Shown: positions 48,401 through 61,150 of the stretch, piece after piece | Position numbering within the stretch: the first letter of the stretch is position 1 | Layout: each line of letters opens with the position of its first letter | Assembly: GCA_013396915.1 (NCBI GenBank) | Contig: VWZL01003406.1 | Coordinates: forward strand, 189,078-253,077 | From: Stercorarius parasiticus | Taxonomy: Eukaryota; Chordata; Aves; Charadriiformes; Stercorariidae | DNA: 64,000 nt | Reading direction: 5' to 3' | Translations under genes and position numbers: made by a program | The notes under the pieces: generated by a model | The model's input: the letters and a program-made list of their open reading frames with translations, nothing else | Told to the model about the DNA's origin: nothing | Database searches by the model: none

Positions 48401-50258
48401 TGAATTACAGTTCTAAGCACTTCTCCGAACTTTTACCAAAACAGCATTACTTAATCTTTTTGCTTCAAACATCATGTTAAAAGTATCCAGTGCACATAAG
48501 AAAGAATTAGTAGTGATGAACACATAATCTAAATGCAGGAACAGAGAGGAATCTAACAAACAAAGACTACTCTAGAGGATTAATGGGGTTTTTCCTCACT
48601 ATATTTTTGTAATCTGCTACTGTATCATAACACCCAACTGTCTCAGGGAGATTACTATTTCCTGTCTCATCTAACAGGAGTAGAAGCAAAAGAGTCACTT
48701 GAAAATGTTGCTTATAAAACTGAATTATGTTTCTCTTTCAGGGATCTTGTCAGTGCTTTTAAAATTGTTAATCTCCTACTGCATAGTTTCACATTTGATA
48801 CACAACTATTATTTACAAGCAATGTGAATTCATTAGCTTTATGAAACTGATAGTTATTATGCATGGGTGGCTTCCTGTCCCCCAGGACCGAAATGAAAGT
48901 GAGATACTGCATCTCTAAAGTCTTCCCTAAAAGGAACATTCATAAGTAAATAGCATAACTAAACATTTGTTAAATTGGCACTAATGTACACTGAATCATG
49001 TCTTACCTAATTTGAAGAAAATCTTAGCAGGATTTGAAAGAAAGGATAACTCATCTCCTTAATTTCCAGTGTCAGTCTAGAAGACCTACATGTAGTGAAA
49101 AGCTTTTTCAGAATAATTTTTTCTTGCCTGTGGCTACAGACTTGTTGACACCAGAAGTCCTTCTCATACAGCTTTTATGGCTACTAACATTATTTCTTTT
49201 TACCAAAGCAACATGTTTCTCTGAGTTCTATCAACTTTGAAAGTTTCTAATGAAAGTTTCTGCAGTTAGATGTTTTCTGAGGAGAGTAATATAGAGAGAT
49301 CTAAGTAAGAAACCTGTCTGTTTCTACACAGAATACATATTTTGACATGAATCTTTAATGAAAATAATTCATTATTTCTATCATTGAGCACAAATAAATG
49401 TGAGTTATCACAAAAATTTTACAGCCACCTTTTCCAATGAATGTCCTTGTGATGACTGAGCAGGTAGTTAAAAATAAAACCTCATAGAACAGTTGTCAAT
49501 AAAGTCACTGCTGTACTCTTTACAGGTACAGAAAATAAAGTGTCATGTACAATGACTTAGTTTCTATCTTAAAAAACAATATTCTCCCATTCTAGCTAAG
49601 ATAAGTCACTACAGGCTGAGGAAACATATTACTTGATTGAGTCAAGGCTGGCTTCCAACTTTCAAAGCTTCTTGCTTCTTTTACATATTTTTCCATTTCC
49701 CTTAGATTATGTTCAGCTACTGCAGCACAGGAATATATCTGCTGAGACAACATGAATCTCAAAAGCCAGGACTAGTACTTCCCTCAGAAGGTTTAAGACG
49801 AAAAGCCATTTAGTCATGTTTTTAGAAGCTGCACAGATGACTTAAGAAAGTAGGGGAAACAGAGTGTTTCTGACTGCTCAGTTACATTAGCAAATTTAAT
49901 TAGGCACATTAACCTGTTTCTCTTATGAAGAATGTCTTCTGGCCTCATAACTGAACAGTGCGAACAAGACAGGCAGGAATATTTGTCTAGCAGACCTTGA
50001 GAGCATCTGTCAGCTCCCTGTCACATTTGAGCAAGTACCAGCCGTATCTCCTAGACTACATCCTCCTGTGCCAGAAAGGAAACTCAAATGCAAGGGCTTG
50101 ATGAGATATAGAGCATACACCAGTTAGGTTCCCAGCAGTGAATGTGGACCTCTAGGTCATCCGCAGATGTCCTGAAATCTATATAAAGCCTTTTCCTACT
50201 TTCTTTTTCTTTCTGATGTGTTTGCCTTACTCTTAGTGTAACACTCAGAATCATAAAT

Positions 50259-50299
50259 ATTAATGAGTTACGATCATGGACACTTACTAACTCATTAAT
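50259..50299. repeat. Perfect 12-bp inverted repeat, 17-nt spacer
   Basis: ATTAATGAGTTA at 50259-50270 and TAACTCATTAAT at 50288-50299, exact reverse complements. Confidence 0.8.
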
Positions 50300-51259
50300 G
50301 ATCACAAAGCAGCCATGTTCAACAATGCAGTGGAAGAGAGCAAGCAAAACAAATTCAGCATACAAATAAACATGTATTTTCAAAAAAGCCTAATTAAAAA
50401 GACCAGTCCAAAAGCAAGCAAGACATCCAGATAAACTGGGTGCTGATAAATGATTTGCACAGATTGGCAACAGAATGGGTTGACAACCAACCCTTATTAT
50501 ATAAAACAATGTTCTACAGCTAGTATTGCTAATTTTATTTCTAATGCTTCAATTACACACAAGCAGTATTAAAGCTCAGGCATACACTGGGGACATACAC
50601 AATCAGGCAGTCACGCTAGCTGACCCATTCCTACAGCACTCATCACCTTCCTGGCCACCAACCACACCGCATAGCAACAGCAGGGAAGTCACACTCCTGC
50701 ACACTGCCTGATGGGTGACTGGGAGAGGGTACGCGTGCACATGACACTAAGAACTATGTCTGACCCCCAGGGGACACTCATACTGATGTAGACCAGGGTC
50801 CATACACACAACTTCTCTGCCTCAGGCTCACCGCTATAGCAAGCTCTTCTCCCATCAGCAGTCAGTGCTGTCATCAGGTGTCCTCCGGGATCTTAAAAAG
50901 ATCTTCAGCCAAACATTTGCCATGGACTGTGCTTCTGGTCTAGGTATCCCATGAGTCACCCAATCAAGTAATTCCTTACTCATCTCACCGTGATTTAATA
51001 ATGACACCCTCAGTGCCTAGCAAACCGCACTCTTCTGCTGTTTCAACCAACCACCATTAAGATCAACAGTTAATTTCCCTTTTTGTTACACCAAAACCTT
51101 ACAGTGCTTTTCAGTTCTATTACCATCATTTTAAAGCTGTGGTTTACACAGTTGTCTCTGGCAGACTTCAGGCATCCGTGGATGGCTAAGCAGCCTCTTC
51201 CACACAAACATCTTGAGTACTGTGAGCCATCCTACACCTCAAGAAAAAAACCATGGAGT

Positions 51260-51590
51260 TAGAAAGGTACAGAGGAGTAATTCCTTTACAGGGAGAGATT
51301 AAAAAGGCTGGGACTCTTCCGTACGGAGAGAAGGATGATGGGGTATGCTTGAGGGTCTGTAAAATCACAAGGGTGACTGAATGCAGAACTATTTATTCAG
51401 TCAGCACTCAATGAATCTATTAGATCAGCCAAAAACAGTGAAAAGAAAAGATGTCTGTACACAGCAGCAAGTGAACTTCTGAAATTTGTTGCCTTGGGAG
51501 GCTCTGGGAGGCAGCAGATTTAAAAAAGAATTAGACAAATTTAAAGACAACAGGTCTGTTAACAGGTACTAAAGTGAATAAGCAAAAACG
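51260..51590 (+). mobile_element. Old CR1/L3-like LINE remnant, sense
   Basis: The word order matches amniote L3/CR1-like ORF2 C-terminal sequence: 'TTAGAAAGGTACAGAGGAG', 'GAGATTAAAAAGGCTGGGAC', 'GAGGGTCTGTAAAATCAC', 'GCACTCAATGAATCTATTAG' and 'GAATTAGACAAATTTAAAGA'. It is strongly diverged and all frames are broken. This is ancient material that long predates bird diversification. Confidence 0.65.
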
Positions 51591-51707
51591 TAGCTTCTAA
51601 TATCCTTAATCTAATAATTTGGGATTTATAATTTCTTCAATATCAAGAACTTAAAAGTTCTTTCAAGTTCTTATCATTCTCATTCTGTTCTTATAAGTTT
51701 TTATAAG
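51591..51707. other. Spacer with small palindromes
   Basis: AT-rich, with the palindromic AAGAACTTAAAAGTTCTT and related AAGTTCTT/CTTATAAG words. It separates two CR1-type pieces. Confidence 0.5.
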
Positions 51708-51841
51708 GCTTTCAAGACCTGATTGGATAAAGCCCTGAGTAACCTGGTCTGACCTCATAGCTATGGATGCTTTGAGTAGGAAGTTGCACTTGAGGCTTCG
51801 TAAAGTCCCTTCCAGCCCGAAATATCATATGAACTTATGAT
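51708..51841 (+). mobile_element. CR1 3' end, sense, diverged
   Basis: 'CAAGACCTGATTGGATAAAG', 'AGTAACCTGGTCTGACCTCATAG', 'GCTTTGAGTAGGAAGTTG' and 'AAAGTCCCTTCCAGCCCGAA' are the CR1 3' UTR landmarks in order. The octamer tail is degraded (ATATCATATGAACTTATGA). Confidence 0.85.
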
Positions 51842-54800
51842 TGAAAAAAGTTTAAGTATTCAGGAACAATAAAACTGACAGCTTTCTAGTGCCAGTACTC
51901 TCTTCAACAGAAAGGCCTCATCATAGGAAAAAGTACAGCTATACTGAAAAGCAGAAAAATAAAATTCTGCTACAATGTTTAGCACATATTAAAGTTAATG
52001 GGGCATATGTGGAAACAGCTTAAAGTGCACGCATCCCCACTGTTGTAGTTAAAATGGGTCACAACTTGGATCGGTCGTAACTTGGTGAGATTTCAGGTGC
52101 CTGCCTAGAGGGCAAATCTTAGCCACAGAACTGTTCCCTTTTTCATTTGGATGGAAAATAGTTGAGATTGCTTGCTTAACAATAGCTTCATTAATAAAGC
52201 TCTAAAGTGAGAAACTTGTGCACTGATCCAAGGGTAACGTAAATGGAGAAACCAGGCCGTCCATGAAATAACTCTCTCTTTCACATCTTGTGTAAGCAGG
52301 ATTCATAAATGACTATCACTCTTGTTATCCAGTGACGGGATAAGATAATTTTGCTTCGCATCATACTTGCTTTTTTTTCCTCCCTGCTCATCTTGATAAT
52401 GAAGAGGAAAGTTAAAGGAACATGTTTTATTTTTTTTGAAAATTGCCAAGGAAAAGATAAAATCCCTATAAATTATTTCACCTTTGGCCAATCAGTACTT
52501 CTCATTATAATTACCATAGAAAGTGATACGCTGATTGTTAGATTAAAACTTCATTACAATATAGGTGTAACCAATATTGCAATGGTTGTAATAATTAAAT
52601 CCTTTCAATTCAGTTACAAATTTTAATGAAAAATCTGTAGGGAAGATAGGCAGGATAATTTTGGCTCTATTAGAATTGAAAACTAATCAAAAGAGATAAT
52701 TTTCAGGAAAAATATATCTTAAGTAGACTATAAAATTTATGTTTTAAAATACAATGAATAACTTACTTTCAGACATAGAGCTACATTCTCATATTCAGTC
52801 ATAAAAACCCCTACATAACAGCCTAGGTATCACTGAAAGTCAACAATAATCCACTTACTTTCCCTATTTTGACAATGTTTTTTGCTACACTGTCACTTTA
52901 CATTTGAAATGTACACCTTGTGAAAAAACTATAGCATGTGTCAGTAGCATGCTTTTTTTTGTTTTCAAATTAAATTACTCATGCTATTTAACTTCCTATA
53001 TCATTCACAATAATAATGAGTATAGTCTACTGACAGACATGAAACTCTTGAGTCTGTATAACAGAAACCTTTTAAAAAGTTCTAAATGTAGGCATTGTAG
53101 AGTTAGGAGTCCTTTCGAGTTGTTATTCTACTTAGAACGCCTGTACCAGAGGAAGCAAAAGCCCATGGAAAAACTACAGATACATATTCAACATTATTAG
53201 CAGCTTATCCTCCCGGCAAATTTAACTAGTGTTCCAGAGACCACCATGCATGGGTACTTTACAAGAAACAGCGATACTCAAAATCACAGCTAAAATAAAT
53301 AAAGAAATAGTAGATAAGCAATATGTATTTTTATCTAACATATAATGATGCACTGTTGACATAAGATGATGATCTTTCACCCATACTGACGCAAAATTTG
53401 CATTGCTGGCAGACAAGCACAGGGAAAAGTACATGTATCTGCAGGGAAAGCCAAAAAACGGCCTCCCTGATTCCCTTAATTTCAGATGAATCAGCTATTT
53501 TTCTGCTTATTCTGGATTTTGTTTGCCTGGGGGCTTCCTGAGCTTGTAGTAGGAATTTGTAAAGTCTGAAAGAGGTTCTAGAAAAATCCAAAGCTGCTGC
53601 CTCTTCTTTCCAAGCCCGTTCAGGTATCCTCACATGTGGATTTGACTGCTGCTATTGCCACATTCAGTTTGAAAAATCGCATCCCATGCCTACCTTACAG
53701 TAAAATGACAGAAAGTGACATGCATATTATCAGCTTAAATGGTTTTACTGAACTTGGTAGTTATAGCATCCATCAATGGTCATATTGCTGACACAGACCC
53801 AGTAGTAATATTCAATATGTGTCTCGTGAGGAATGAAGGGGAAAAGATTTGATTTTCCCCTTCTCTGCCTGAACCTTTAAGAAAAGCTAGATTTCATCCT
53901 AATGCTATGCAGTAGCCCAAAACTTACTCCAGCCACAAGGAACTTCAAATTATTCAGTTACTTTCTACTAAGCTCTACTATGAGTCATGGTCAAAGCAAT
54001 AGTGGATGATAGAGAGAAAACCTATGGATTCTCTCAAATTCAAAATATAATATCTCAAATTGTCTCGGATTCTGAATACCAGCATCTGTCTTTATGAAGT
54101 CAATAGTTCAATGCAAAAGGTTCATGACTGAAACATTCATATTATCTATTTTACTTCCTCTGGGAGTGAGTCACAAGCTGGTGGTGAAAACTGGTGTCTT
54201 TCCATTGATTTTAATGGAGCTATGTCAGCTGGCACCACCTAAAAATCTCATGCCTTATCTCAAATTGCACACTTCATATGACTTAATTCATAAACAATGT
54301 GAAACCTTGTGGGAAGATCCACGCTTCTCTGCTGTGCTGTCTCATTACTAACACTTACAGAAGATTAGATTTTAGCATTCATGACCTGCTTAGCACTTCA
54401 GAAAGAAATAAAGCTAAAATAATAATGCAAAAAAAAAATAAAAATAATAAAGCTGGTTTTATTACCTGTCTTGTGTATGTATTGCATGTACTGGCTTCTC
54501 AGTCCAAAAGTATAGAAATAAACAGATGGCAAATAAAATTCGTAAAGCATCTTTAAAATACTACTGTTACATCCAAAAAAGATACATTTCCCAAGGTGAC
54601 CTATGTCATAAAACATTAAAGAGGAGTGAAGAAATAACTTGAAAGAACCTGTAACTAAGTTCTCAAAGTATAGCAGCCCAAATTTTACACTTCATCTTTA
54701 GATAATCTCCAAACTTGCAGGACCAGTTTGAACTAAATATTTTGCCTGGACTGTAATTGCTCTGATTTCTGTTGTTAATGACGTAGAGAAATCTGGGCTA

Positions 54801-55247
54801 TATGTGTGTATTCTTTTCATGTCTTTTTTTTCCAGTTATGACTATTCATGAAGAATTCAGTATTGTGGAAAGCCCTTATATTTGAGATATATCTTAGATC
54901 CGTATCTAAGAGGAATTTAAATTCCACAGCACTGAAACATCTAATATTACTTGCTTGCTCCCCTTAATGAAATCTACACCTCTGACTTAGTTTCCCAAAT
55001 TCAATTTAAGAAGTACAAGGACAAAAAGTTGTCTCAAAAGCACAAAAATCACAGAGTACAGCTGGAAGCCAACTCCATATAATGTTTATAAAGTCAGTGG
55101 ACAAGACAGTGAAAAAGATATTCTGTAGGCCAGAGCATGGGCTACAAGGAGGGGTGAATTTCAGGCCATATTCTGACTGCTTGAAGTAAAATCCATGGAG
55201 CCTTTGGAGTCAGCATTCTAGTCTAAGGCTACACTCTTCAATCCAGC
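51842..55247. other. Unannotated AT-rich stretch
   Basis: No gene or transposon recognised. Open frames (52351-52626, 52904-53200, 53331-53633 minus, 54094-54351) show no recognisable domain. Confidence 0.5.
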
Positions 55248-55660
55248 TGTACTGTGTTTGCATGGCAAAGTTTTGGTAGCAGGACGGCTACAGCGGTGGC
55301 TTCTGTGAGAAGCTGCTAGAAGTTTCCCCCATGTCCAACAGAGCCAATGCCAGCTGGCTCCAAGACGGACCCACCGCTGGCCAAGGCTGAGTCCATCAGT
55401 GACAGTGGTAGTGCCTCTGTGAAAACATATTTAAGAAGGGAAAAAAACCAGCCCTGTGGTGGCAGCAGCTGGAGAGAGAAGTGAGAATATGTGAGAGAAA
55501 AAACTCTGCAGACACCAAGGTCAGTGAAGGAGGGGGAGGAAAAGCTCCAGGCACCAGTGCAGAGATTCCCCTGCAGCCCATGGTGAAGACCATGGTGAGG
55601 CAGGCTGTGCCCCTGCAGCCCACAGAGGTCCACAGTGGACCTCCACCTGCAACCTGTGGA

Positions 55661-55966
55661 GGACCCCACACCAGAGCAGCTGGATGCCCAAAGGAGGCTG
55701 TGACCCCATGGGAAGCCCATGCTGGAGCAGGCTCCTGGCAGGACCTGTGGACCCGTGGAGATAGAGGAGCCCATGCTGAAGTATGTTTGCTGGCAGGACT
55801 TGTGTGGGGGACCCAAGCTGGAGCAGTCTGTTCCTGAAGGACTGCACCCCACGGAAAGGACCCACACTGGAGCAGTTTGTGAAGAACTGCAGCCCATGGG
55901 AAGGACTCATGTTGGAGAAATTAATGGAGGACTGTTTCCTGTGGAAGGGACCCCACACTGGAGCAG
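55661..55966 (+). repeat. Degenerate tandem array, about seven units of about 48 bp, inside the LTR
   Basis: Variants of GGACCCACACTGGAGCAG start near 55661, 55711, 55766, 55807, 55857, 55901 and 55947, a spacing of 41-55 bp. The sequence between them is also similar from unit to unit (TGAAGGACTGCACCCC, GAAGAACTGCAGCCCAT, GGAGGACTGTTTCCTGT). The related LTR at 17858 keeps only one such unit. Confidence 0.8.
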
Positions 55967-56183
55967 GGGAAGAGTGTGAAGAGTCCTCCCCCTGAGGAGG
56001 AAGGAGCAGCAGAGACATGTGATAAACTGACCACAACCCCCATTCCCCATCCCCCTGCATTGCTCAGGGGGAAGAGGGAGAGAAATCAGGAGTCAAGTTG
56101 AGTCTGGAAAGAAGGGAGGGGTGGGGGGAAGTTGTTTTAAGATTTGGTTTTATTTCTCATTACCCTACTCTGATTTAATTGGT

Positions 56184-56189
56184 AATAAA
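56184..56189 (+). promoter_or_regulatory. Polyadenylation signal of the LTR
   Basis: AATAAA in GGTAATAAATTC, downstream of the repeat array and upstream of the U5-like end. It defines the LTR's sense orientation. Confidence 0.6.
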
Positions 56190-56375
56190 TTCAATTAATT
56201 CCCCAAGTTAAGTCTGTTTTGCCCATGACGGTGGTTGGTGAATGATCTCTCCCTCTCCTTACCTCGACCCATGAGCATTTCATTATATTTTCTCTCCTCT
56301 GTTCAGCTGAGGAGGGGATAGTGACAGAGCGGCTTTGGTGGGCACCTGGCATTCAGCCAGGGTCAACCCACCACA

Positions 56376-57439
56376 ACAGCAAACACCTAGCCTTAAGGAT
56401 GAAGACTTACAGTCACATTCCCTTCAACTCTTGTCTTTCCCTGTATCTTCTCTACATCTCTTCTGCTTCTCCCTCTTCCCGTTCCACACACACTTAAGAA
56501 CTCAGGCTGCAAAGTAGTGATTATTTAAGGCCACTTCCATCAAGTTAATCAGATAGATACAGAGCTGGTACACAGCCAGATATACAGCTGATATACAGAG
56601 AGTGCAGAATTCTCCAGTGTCCAGTCCACAAGTTGTAAACCACCTCTAAATGCACAAAACATGCCTTGGCATCTGACCAGATAATAGGACCTTTAATATA
56701 AAAGATCAAAAACCTTTAAAACAAAAACATGCCAGAGGAGGAAGCCTGCAGTGATTAAGGATACTGCCTATGTCTTCAGATTCTGCAACAGAATGGAACT
56801 TTTTGGTGAAAATACTCAGAGAATGCCTGAAACAAGATCATATAAAACACTACAGACTAAAACAGTCTGGCATAAGGGAAAATTCCTTCTTTTCCCTAAA
56901 TACAGCCAGAAGTTTAATCTGGGGCAGTGAATTGGAGACTGGCACACCAACCAGATACAGGCAACTAAAGGGTTTCTCACCATGACTGGAACGACAGGCT
57001 ATCCATGGCATCTGTCCTTGCCACCCTACTGCAGCTCCGCCCTTTCAGAGGAAAGCAGTGCAAGCCCTTGCCCCAGCCACCACCCCAGGACTTCTTCCCA
57101 AACTAAATCCCATATCAAAGGAGACAATATTCTTTCTAGCTGGGTCAGAAACCTTTAAAGACAACATTAATTGAATGCAACACTGATAGGGTGCAGGAAA
57201 ATAAAATTAAAAAAAAAATTATATCTCCTTTCAATTTGTGTTTGGTACTCAAATACAGGGTCTGGACCAAGTTGCACTGTGCCTTCCAAAGTAACTGACA
57301 ACGGATAAAGAGAAAAGGAAGGGATAAAAAACTTCAATTGCTCCATGTGCCATTACAGTCAAGAAATTACCATATATCCACCTAAAATACCATCTCCTCC
57401 AGAATAATATGAGTAGCACTCATCACTGTCTTTCAAAAA
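56376..57439. other. Unannotated stretch
   Basis: No gene or transposon recognised. Short open frames (56770-56985) have no domain. Confidence 0.5.
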
Positions 57440-57830
57440 AGTGTTAAAGAACTGGCAGAGGTTCAGAAAAGAGAGTTCAAATCTCAGAGAATGATTCAGA
57501 GAAATGATCAAAGGGATGGAAAAATGCTCCAAAAGGTTGGAATTGTTTTACTTTAAAAGGTGATAGAAAAAAGTTACTATCACCTAAGGTTACTATTGGT
57601 ATACCAATCACAATAAAAGCGTGTGCACTGATAGTCTGGAAATGGTTCAGAGCTTCTGATCTCCATTTCTTGTAATAAGTGGATGGGAAAAAAATTCAAT
57701 TAAAGGGTGGTAAATTAATCAAAAATTTTTCTACCTAACAGAATAGAAGTCACTGTTCCTGGAAGCTGCTGAGGCAAAACTCTTAGAGATCCAAAAAGAA
57801 CATACATATCTGATGAACATCCTGAGTTCA
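57440..57830 (+). mobile_element. Old CR1/L3-like LINE remnant, sense
   Basis: Recognised by motif order: 'GGCAGAGGTTCAGAAAAGAG', 'AAATGATCAAAGGGATGGAA' and 'GGTTGGAATTGTTTTACTTT' correspond to ORF2 C-terminal ERVQRRATKMI...LGLFSL-type sequence. 'CCTGGAAGCTGCTGAGGCAA' plus 'GAGATCCAAAAAGAAC' follow downstream. It contains a 9-bp inverted repeat (AGGTGATAG/CTATCACCT) near 57559-57587. Frames are broken; ends are approximate. Confidence 0.6.
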
Positions 57831-60800
57831 ATAACCTATATTTTGGAATACGTATAAAACTTCAGGACCAAGGGTAAATGCTTTGTATCGAGGACAAGTC
57901 AGTTTAAGACCTAGAGGAACAGATAGCAAAAAAAAATAAATTGTAAATTATTCTAGATTAACCAAGCCGGGAATTATCTCAATTTTTTTTTGTTTGTTTA
58001 TAATGTAGCTACAGATACAGTAAGCAATAACCTTCCTAAGGTCAAAATTAAAACACTCAACTAGACAGACCTCTGGTTTAGTCCAATATGGCAATTCCTA
58101 AAATAAAGGAGATTAAAATTATCACGAAAATAAGAGCAACAATACATTTTTGGACAGAAATAGATCAATAGCAGCAATGGTATCTTTCCAGAATTCCTAC
58201 TGCCTAAACTTCCAGGTAAACTGAATGCTATTGTTTATATGACATGTTTAATTTTTTTATTAAGCAATGCTTTTTATGTGATTTTATTCTTATATATTCG
58301 GGTATGATTTTTCTTTTTTGCATTTGACTTCAACCACGCGTCATATACTCTGTCTTTACCTTAGCTTTAATTTGATGCAAACGTTATCCTAAAAAGCAGC
58401 TTGCTTCGTGATTAGGTAAATTATAACTCATGGTGCATACTTTATTGCACGTACTCATCTATACATCGCAGATATTAGGCATTTCATTGTTTTAATGGCT
58501 GTATAGCTATTGAATAAAAAACAAAGAGATGTCTTGCTGTAGGTAAAGGAAACATTTATGGCCTCACTTCCAAAAGTTATATTCTAATAAAAATGAAGAA
58601 TAGGAGAATAAAGTGTCATGAATTCCACAGTCATTTGCTGACATTACAGTATGCCTGTGATAAACAAAGGTAACCAGACTGCTGAAAACACTATTTTTAT
58701 GCTCTTCAAAATTCTGTGCTTTTATACACTGATTCATTTTAATGAAATGTAAATTTAAAGTCTTATTTTTCCATTTGCTAGTACATTATGGGAACATTTT
58801 TCATGTCCTTTATAACCCTTTATTTTCTCTGTCATTAAAACATTCATTCTTCATCAATATATCTGGTTTTCCTCAACAAGTTTATTTTGCTTACATGTGT
58901 CCAAATGGGTTTTGCTATTTAAAAAAGATATCAAATAAGCCCAAACGCACCAAATTTCCCAACATTTTGCAAAACTACTTTTATTTTTCTTCAGTCACTT
59001 CAAAATATATACCGGCATCATTTCCTTTGGAGAATTAGAAAGTTCTAAGCCTGCCTGCTTAGAATCGCGTAGATAAATGGACTTTGGCATGAAAAACTTC
59101 TCAGACACTATGTACAGTACTGTGGTCCCAATGTACCCCAATTAGACCTTATTATTCCTAAATTACAGTTCATTTCTTAAATGGCAAGAGGAAACATCAA
59201 CAGTTGGTGAGATGTTTATATATCCTGCAACAGTTTATAAAATGAAGCCTTTGATTATTAAAAAAAAAACACCAGGCTGAAAGATCATCGCTATGAAACT
59301 TTACAGATTCTATTTGAAAGTAGCTGAAGTGAAACAGCCTTCCTGCGCTGCTCTGTTGGCACACAATTGCAATCTTCCTTACATTAACATTTAAGCAGGT
59401 ACAGCTTTGACTTTGTACCATGCTGCTTTTCTGAATGTTTGGTAAAGTGGCTTCAATGCTTTTTTTTTCTTGAATGGAATATTATAAAGCTTTGATTTTA
59501 GAAACACAAATACAGAATGTTTAATGGCCTTTTATTTTTTAAGTAAGCAAAGCAGTCTCTCAGACCTGATATAGGATTAGAAAGAGAGGCGTTTTCTCAC
59601 TTTTTCCCTGTTAATTTACAAATTAAAAAAATACCAATAACATTTACAAAATGTTAGTGCATTGTTAATGCATTACTAAATGTTAATTTTTACAATTGTA
59701 TATTTCAAATGGCTTAATTTTGAAAATTTTATGCATAGCCTCTGCGAGTCTTTAGAAAATTAAACCTGGGAAATCATATGCAGAGATATTTCTTTACTAA
59801 TATTTTTAAGTGTTTTTATATACATGCAGTAACAATTCTGCATTATATTCACTGGATTTGTCTGGAATGCCACCACGCATAATCTGCACAAGCATGTGAG
59901 TTTCAAAATGCTCTTTAAGTTTAATTTAGTCATGCTCACAGATGAGAGTTACAGAGTAGTGAAAGGACGAGAGCATCTGCTGTCTCACAGTAGCTGTCAA
60001 TGAGTCCAGATTGGACTACTGAAAAAATCTTCATCTCGCTTTAATCAGTGACAAAATTTTCACTTTAGGGATGAGACCACAGAATCTTAATTGGCGTAAC
60101 ACACACATCACACAGAGTGGCATAATATGCAGTTTACATAAATTGGGTTTGCTCTATGTTTTGTTCAAATTATATTGAAATTTATTTTCTAAAGATCAAT
60201 ACCACTCTTTTCTAAAGCATTTTTTTTTCAGTGACCCCCTTTTTTCCCCGTGTGTGTTCTGCTTTTGTTTGTTAAATAAAATTTCTGTCACTGAGTGGCA
60301 GTCTCCATTGGAAGACCTTCCTGAGACCTTATTTTTCACCCACATTAGCCCTTAAATGCACTACCCAAAGTATAACAGAAACCTAGGCAGTTGATACGTT
60401 TCTGCAACTGTAAAAGAAGTAGGCCCAGCACAAGAATTAATAACTTGGAAATTAGTTACAACCACTTCTGTTCTACTTCCATTCTAAAACATCCATTCTC
60501 CTGCAGACAGATCATAACTCAGCAATGTAGATACAGAGGGATCAGTAGGGTTCAGGATGCTCCCCTACTATCAGGATTTTAAGCCAGAATACTCAGCATT
60601 GTGGTTTTTTAAACTGAAGCCTTTACTATACATTTGAGCCAGATTAGGAACATCCAAACTTGTCTGTTATTACATTGCAGGTAACCCAACAGAGGATGAG
60701 ATTTTCTTTGCTGTTGGACTATGCCGGTGTGGCTGCATTGCTCAGCACCAAAGCACCCCTGCACCACCTTCAAAGAGAACAAGATCCCTCTGAGGAAGCT

Positions 60801-60904
60801 GGGCAAGGGTTTCTCAACATCTTCAGAGACAAAGAAGCATTTCTGCCACCACAGAGGGCTCAAAGGGCTTTCAGATTTCACAAACGCTTCTGATCACTCC
60901 TGCT
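57831..60904. other. Unannotated AT-rich stretch
   Basis: No gene recognised. A less AT-rich block at about 60680-60890 is open in one frame on each strand (60660-60893 plus, 60609-60881 minus) and follows an acceptor-like ACATTGCAG. I cannot tell whether it is host sequence or the decayed upstream part of the CR1 relic that starts at 60905. Confidence 0.45.
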
Positions 60905-61150
60905 ACAGGTACAGAGAAGAGCTATAGATCTGAAAGAGAAATAGGTACTACGGGAGAGAAGAACTAGTCTTTTAGCCTACGAAAAGTCAAGTCCAAGGTT
61001 TGATACGATTGCTCTCTGCAGATATATCAAGAGGCAATGTATCAAAAAGAGAGAAACGTTATTTGATATCAAGGGTAATGTGGCACAAGAACAAATGAGT
61101 ATAAATTGGGCATGAAGAATTGAAATTGTTCTGGAAATTCAAAGCAAGTG
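60905..61150 (+). mobile_element. Old CR1/L3-like LINE remnant, sense
   Basis: 'GGTTTGATACGATTGCTCTC', 'AGATATATCAAGAGGCAATG', 'GGGTAATGTGGCACAAGAAC' and 'AATGAGTATAAATTGGGCAT' retain the order of amniote L3/CR1-like ORF2 C-terminal sequence. Broken in all frames. Confidence 0.65.

Larger units (their letters stand above)
43601..51259. other. Unannotated stretch with G-quadruplex motif, duplication and hairpin
   Basis: No gene or transposon recognised. Notable sites are the G-quadruplex motif at 43704-43723, a donor-like GAG/GTGAGT at about 44189, the direct repeat at 45378-45445 and the inverted repeat at 50259-50299. The sequence at 50560-50900 is less AT-rich than its surroundings and unexplained. 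Confidence 0.5.
55248..56375 (+). mobile_element. Long solo LTR with internal repeat array
   Basis: About 1128 bp starting TGTACTGTGTTTGC and ending GGGTCAACCCACCACA, so with TG...CA termini. Flanks are CCAGC (55243-55247) and ACAGC (56376-56380), a 5-bp target duplication with one mismatch. A TATA-like ATATTTAAG lies at about 55428 and the polyadenylation signal AATAAA at 56184-56189, both in the sense orientation. Between them is a GC-rich array of about seven degenerate repeats. No gag, pol or env sequence adjoins, so it is a solo LTR. The 193- and 179-codon minus-strand frames and the plus frames inside are open because of the stop-poor, GC-rich repeat and are not credible genes. It belongs to a long LTR group I associate with many bird genomes; class not assigned with confidence. 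Confidence 0.82.

Noticed and set aside
55316..56060. 193- and 179-codon minus-strand frames
   Set aside because: They lie entirely inside the solo LTR and arise from its GC-rich, stop-poor repeat array.
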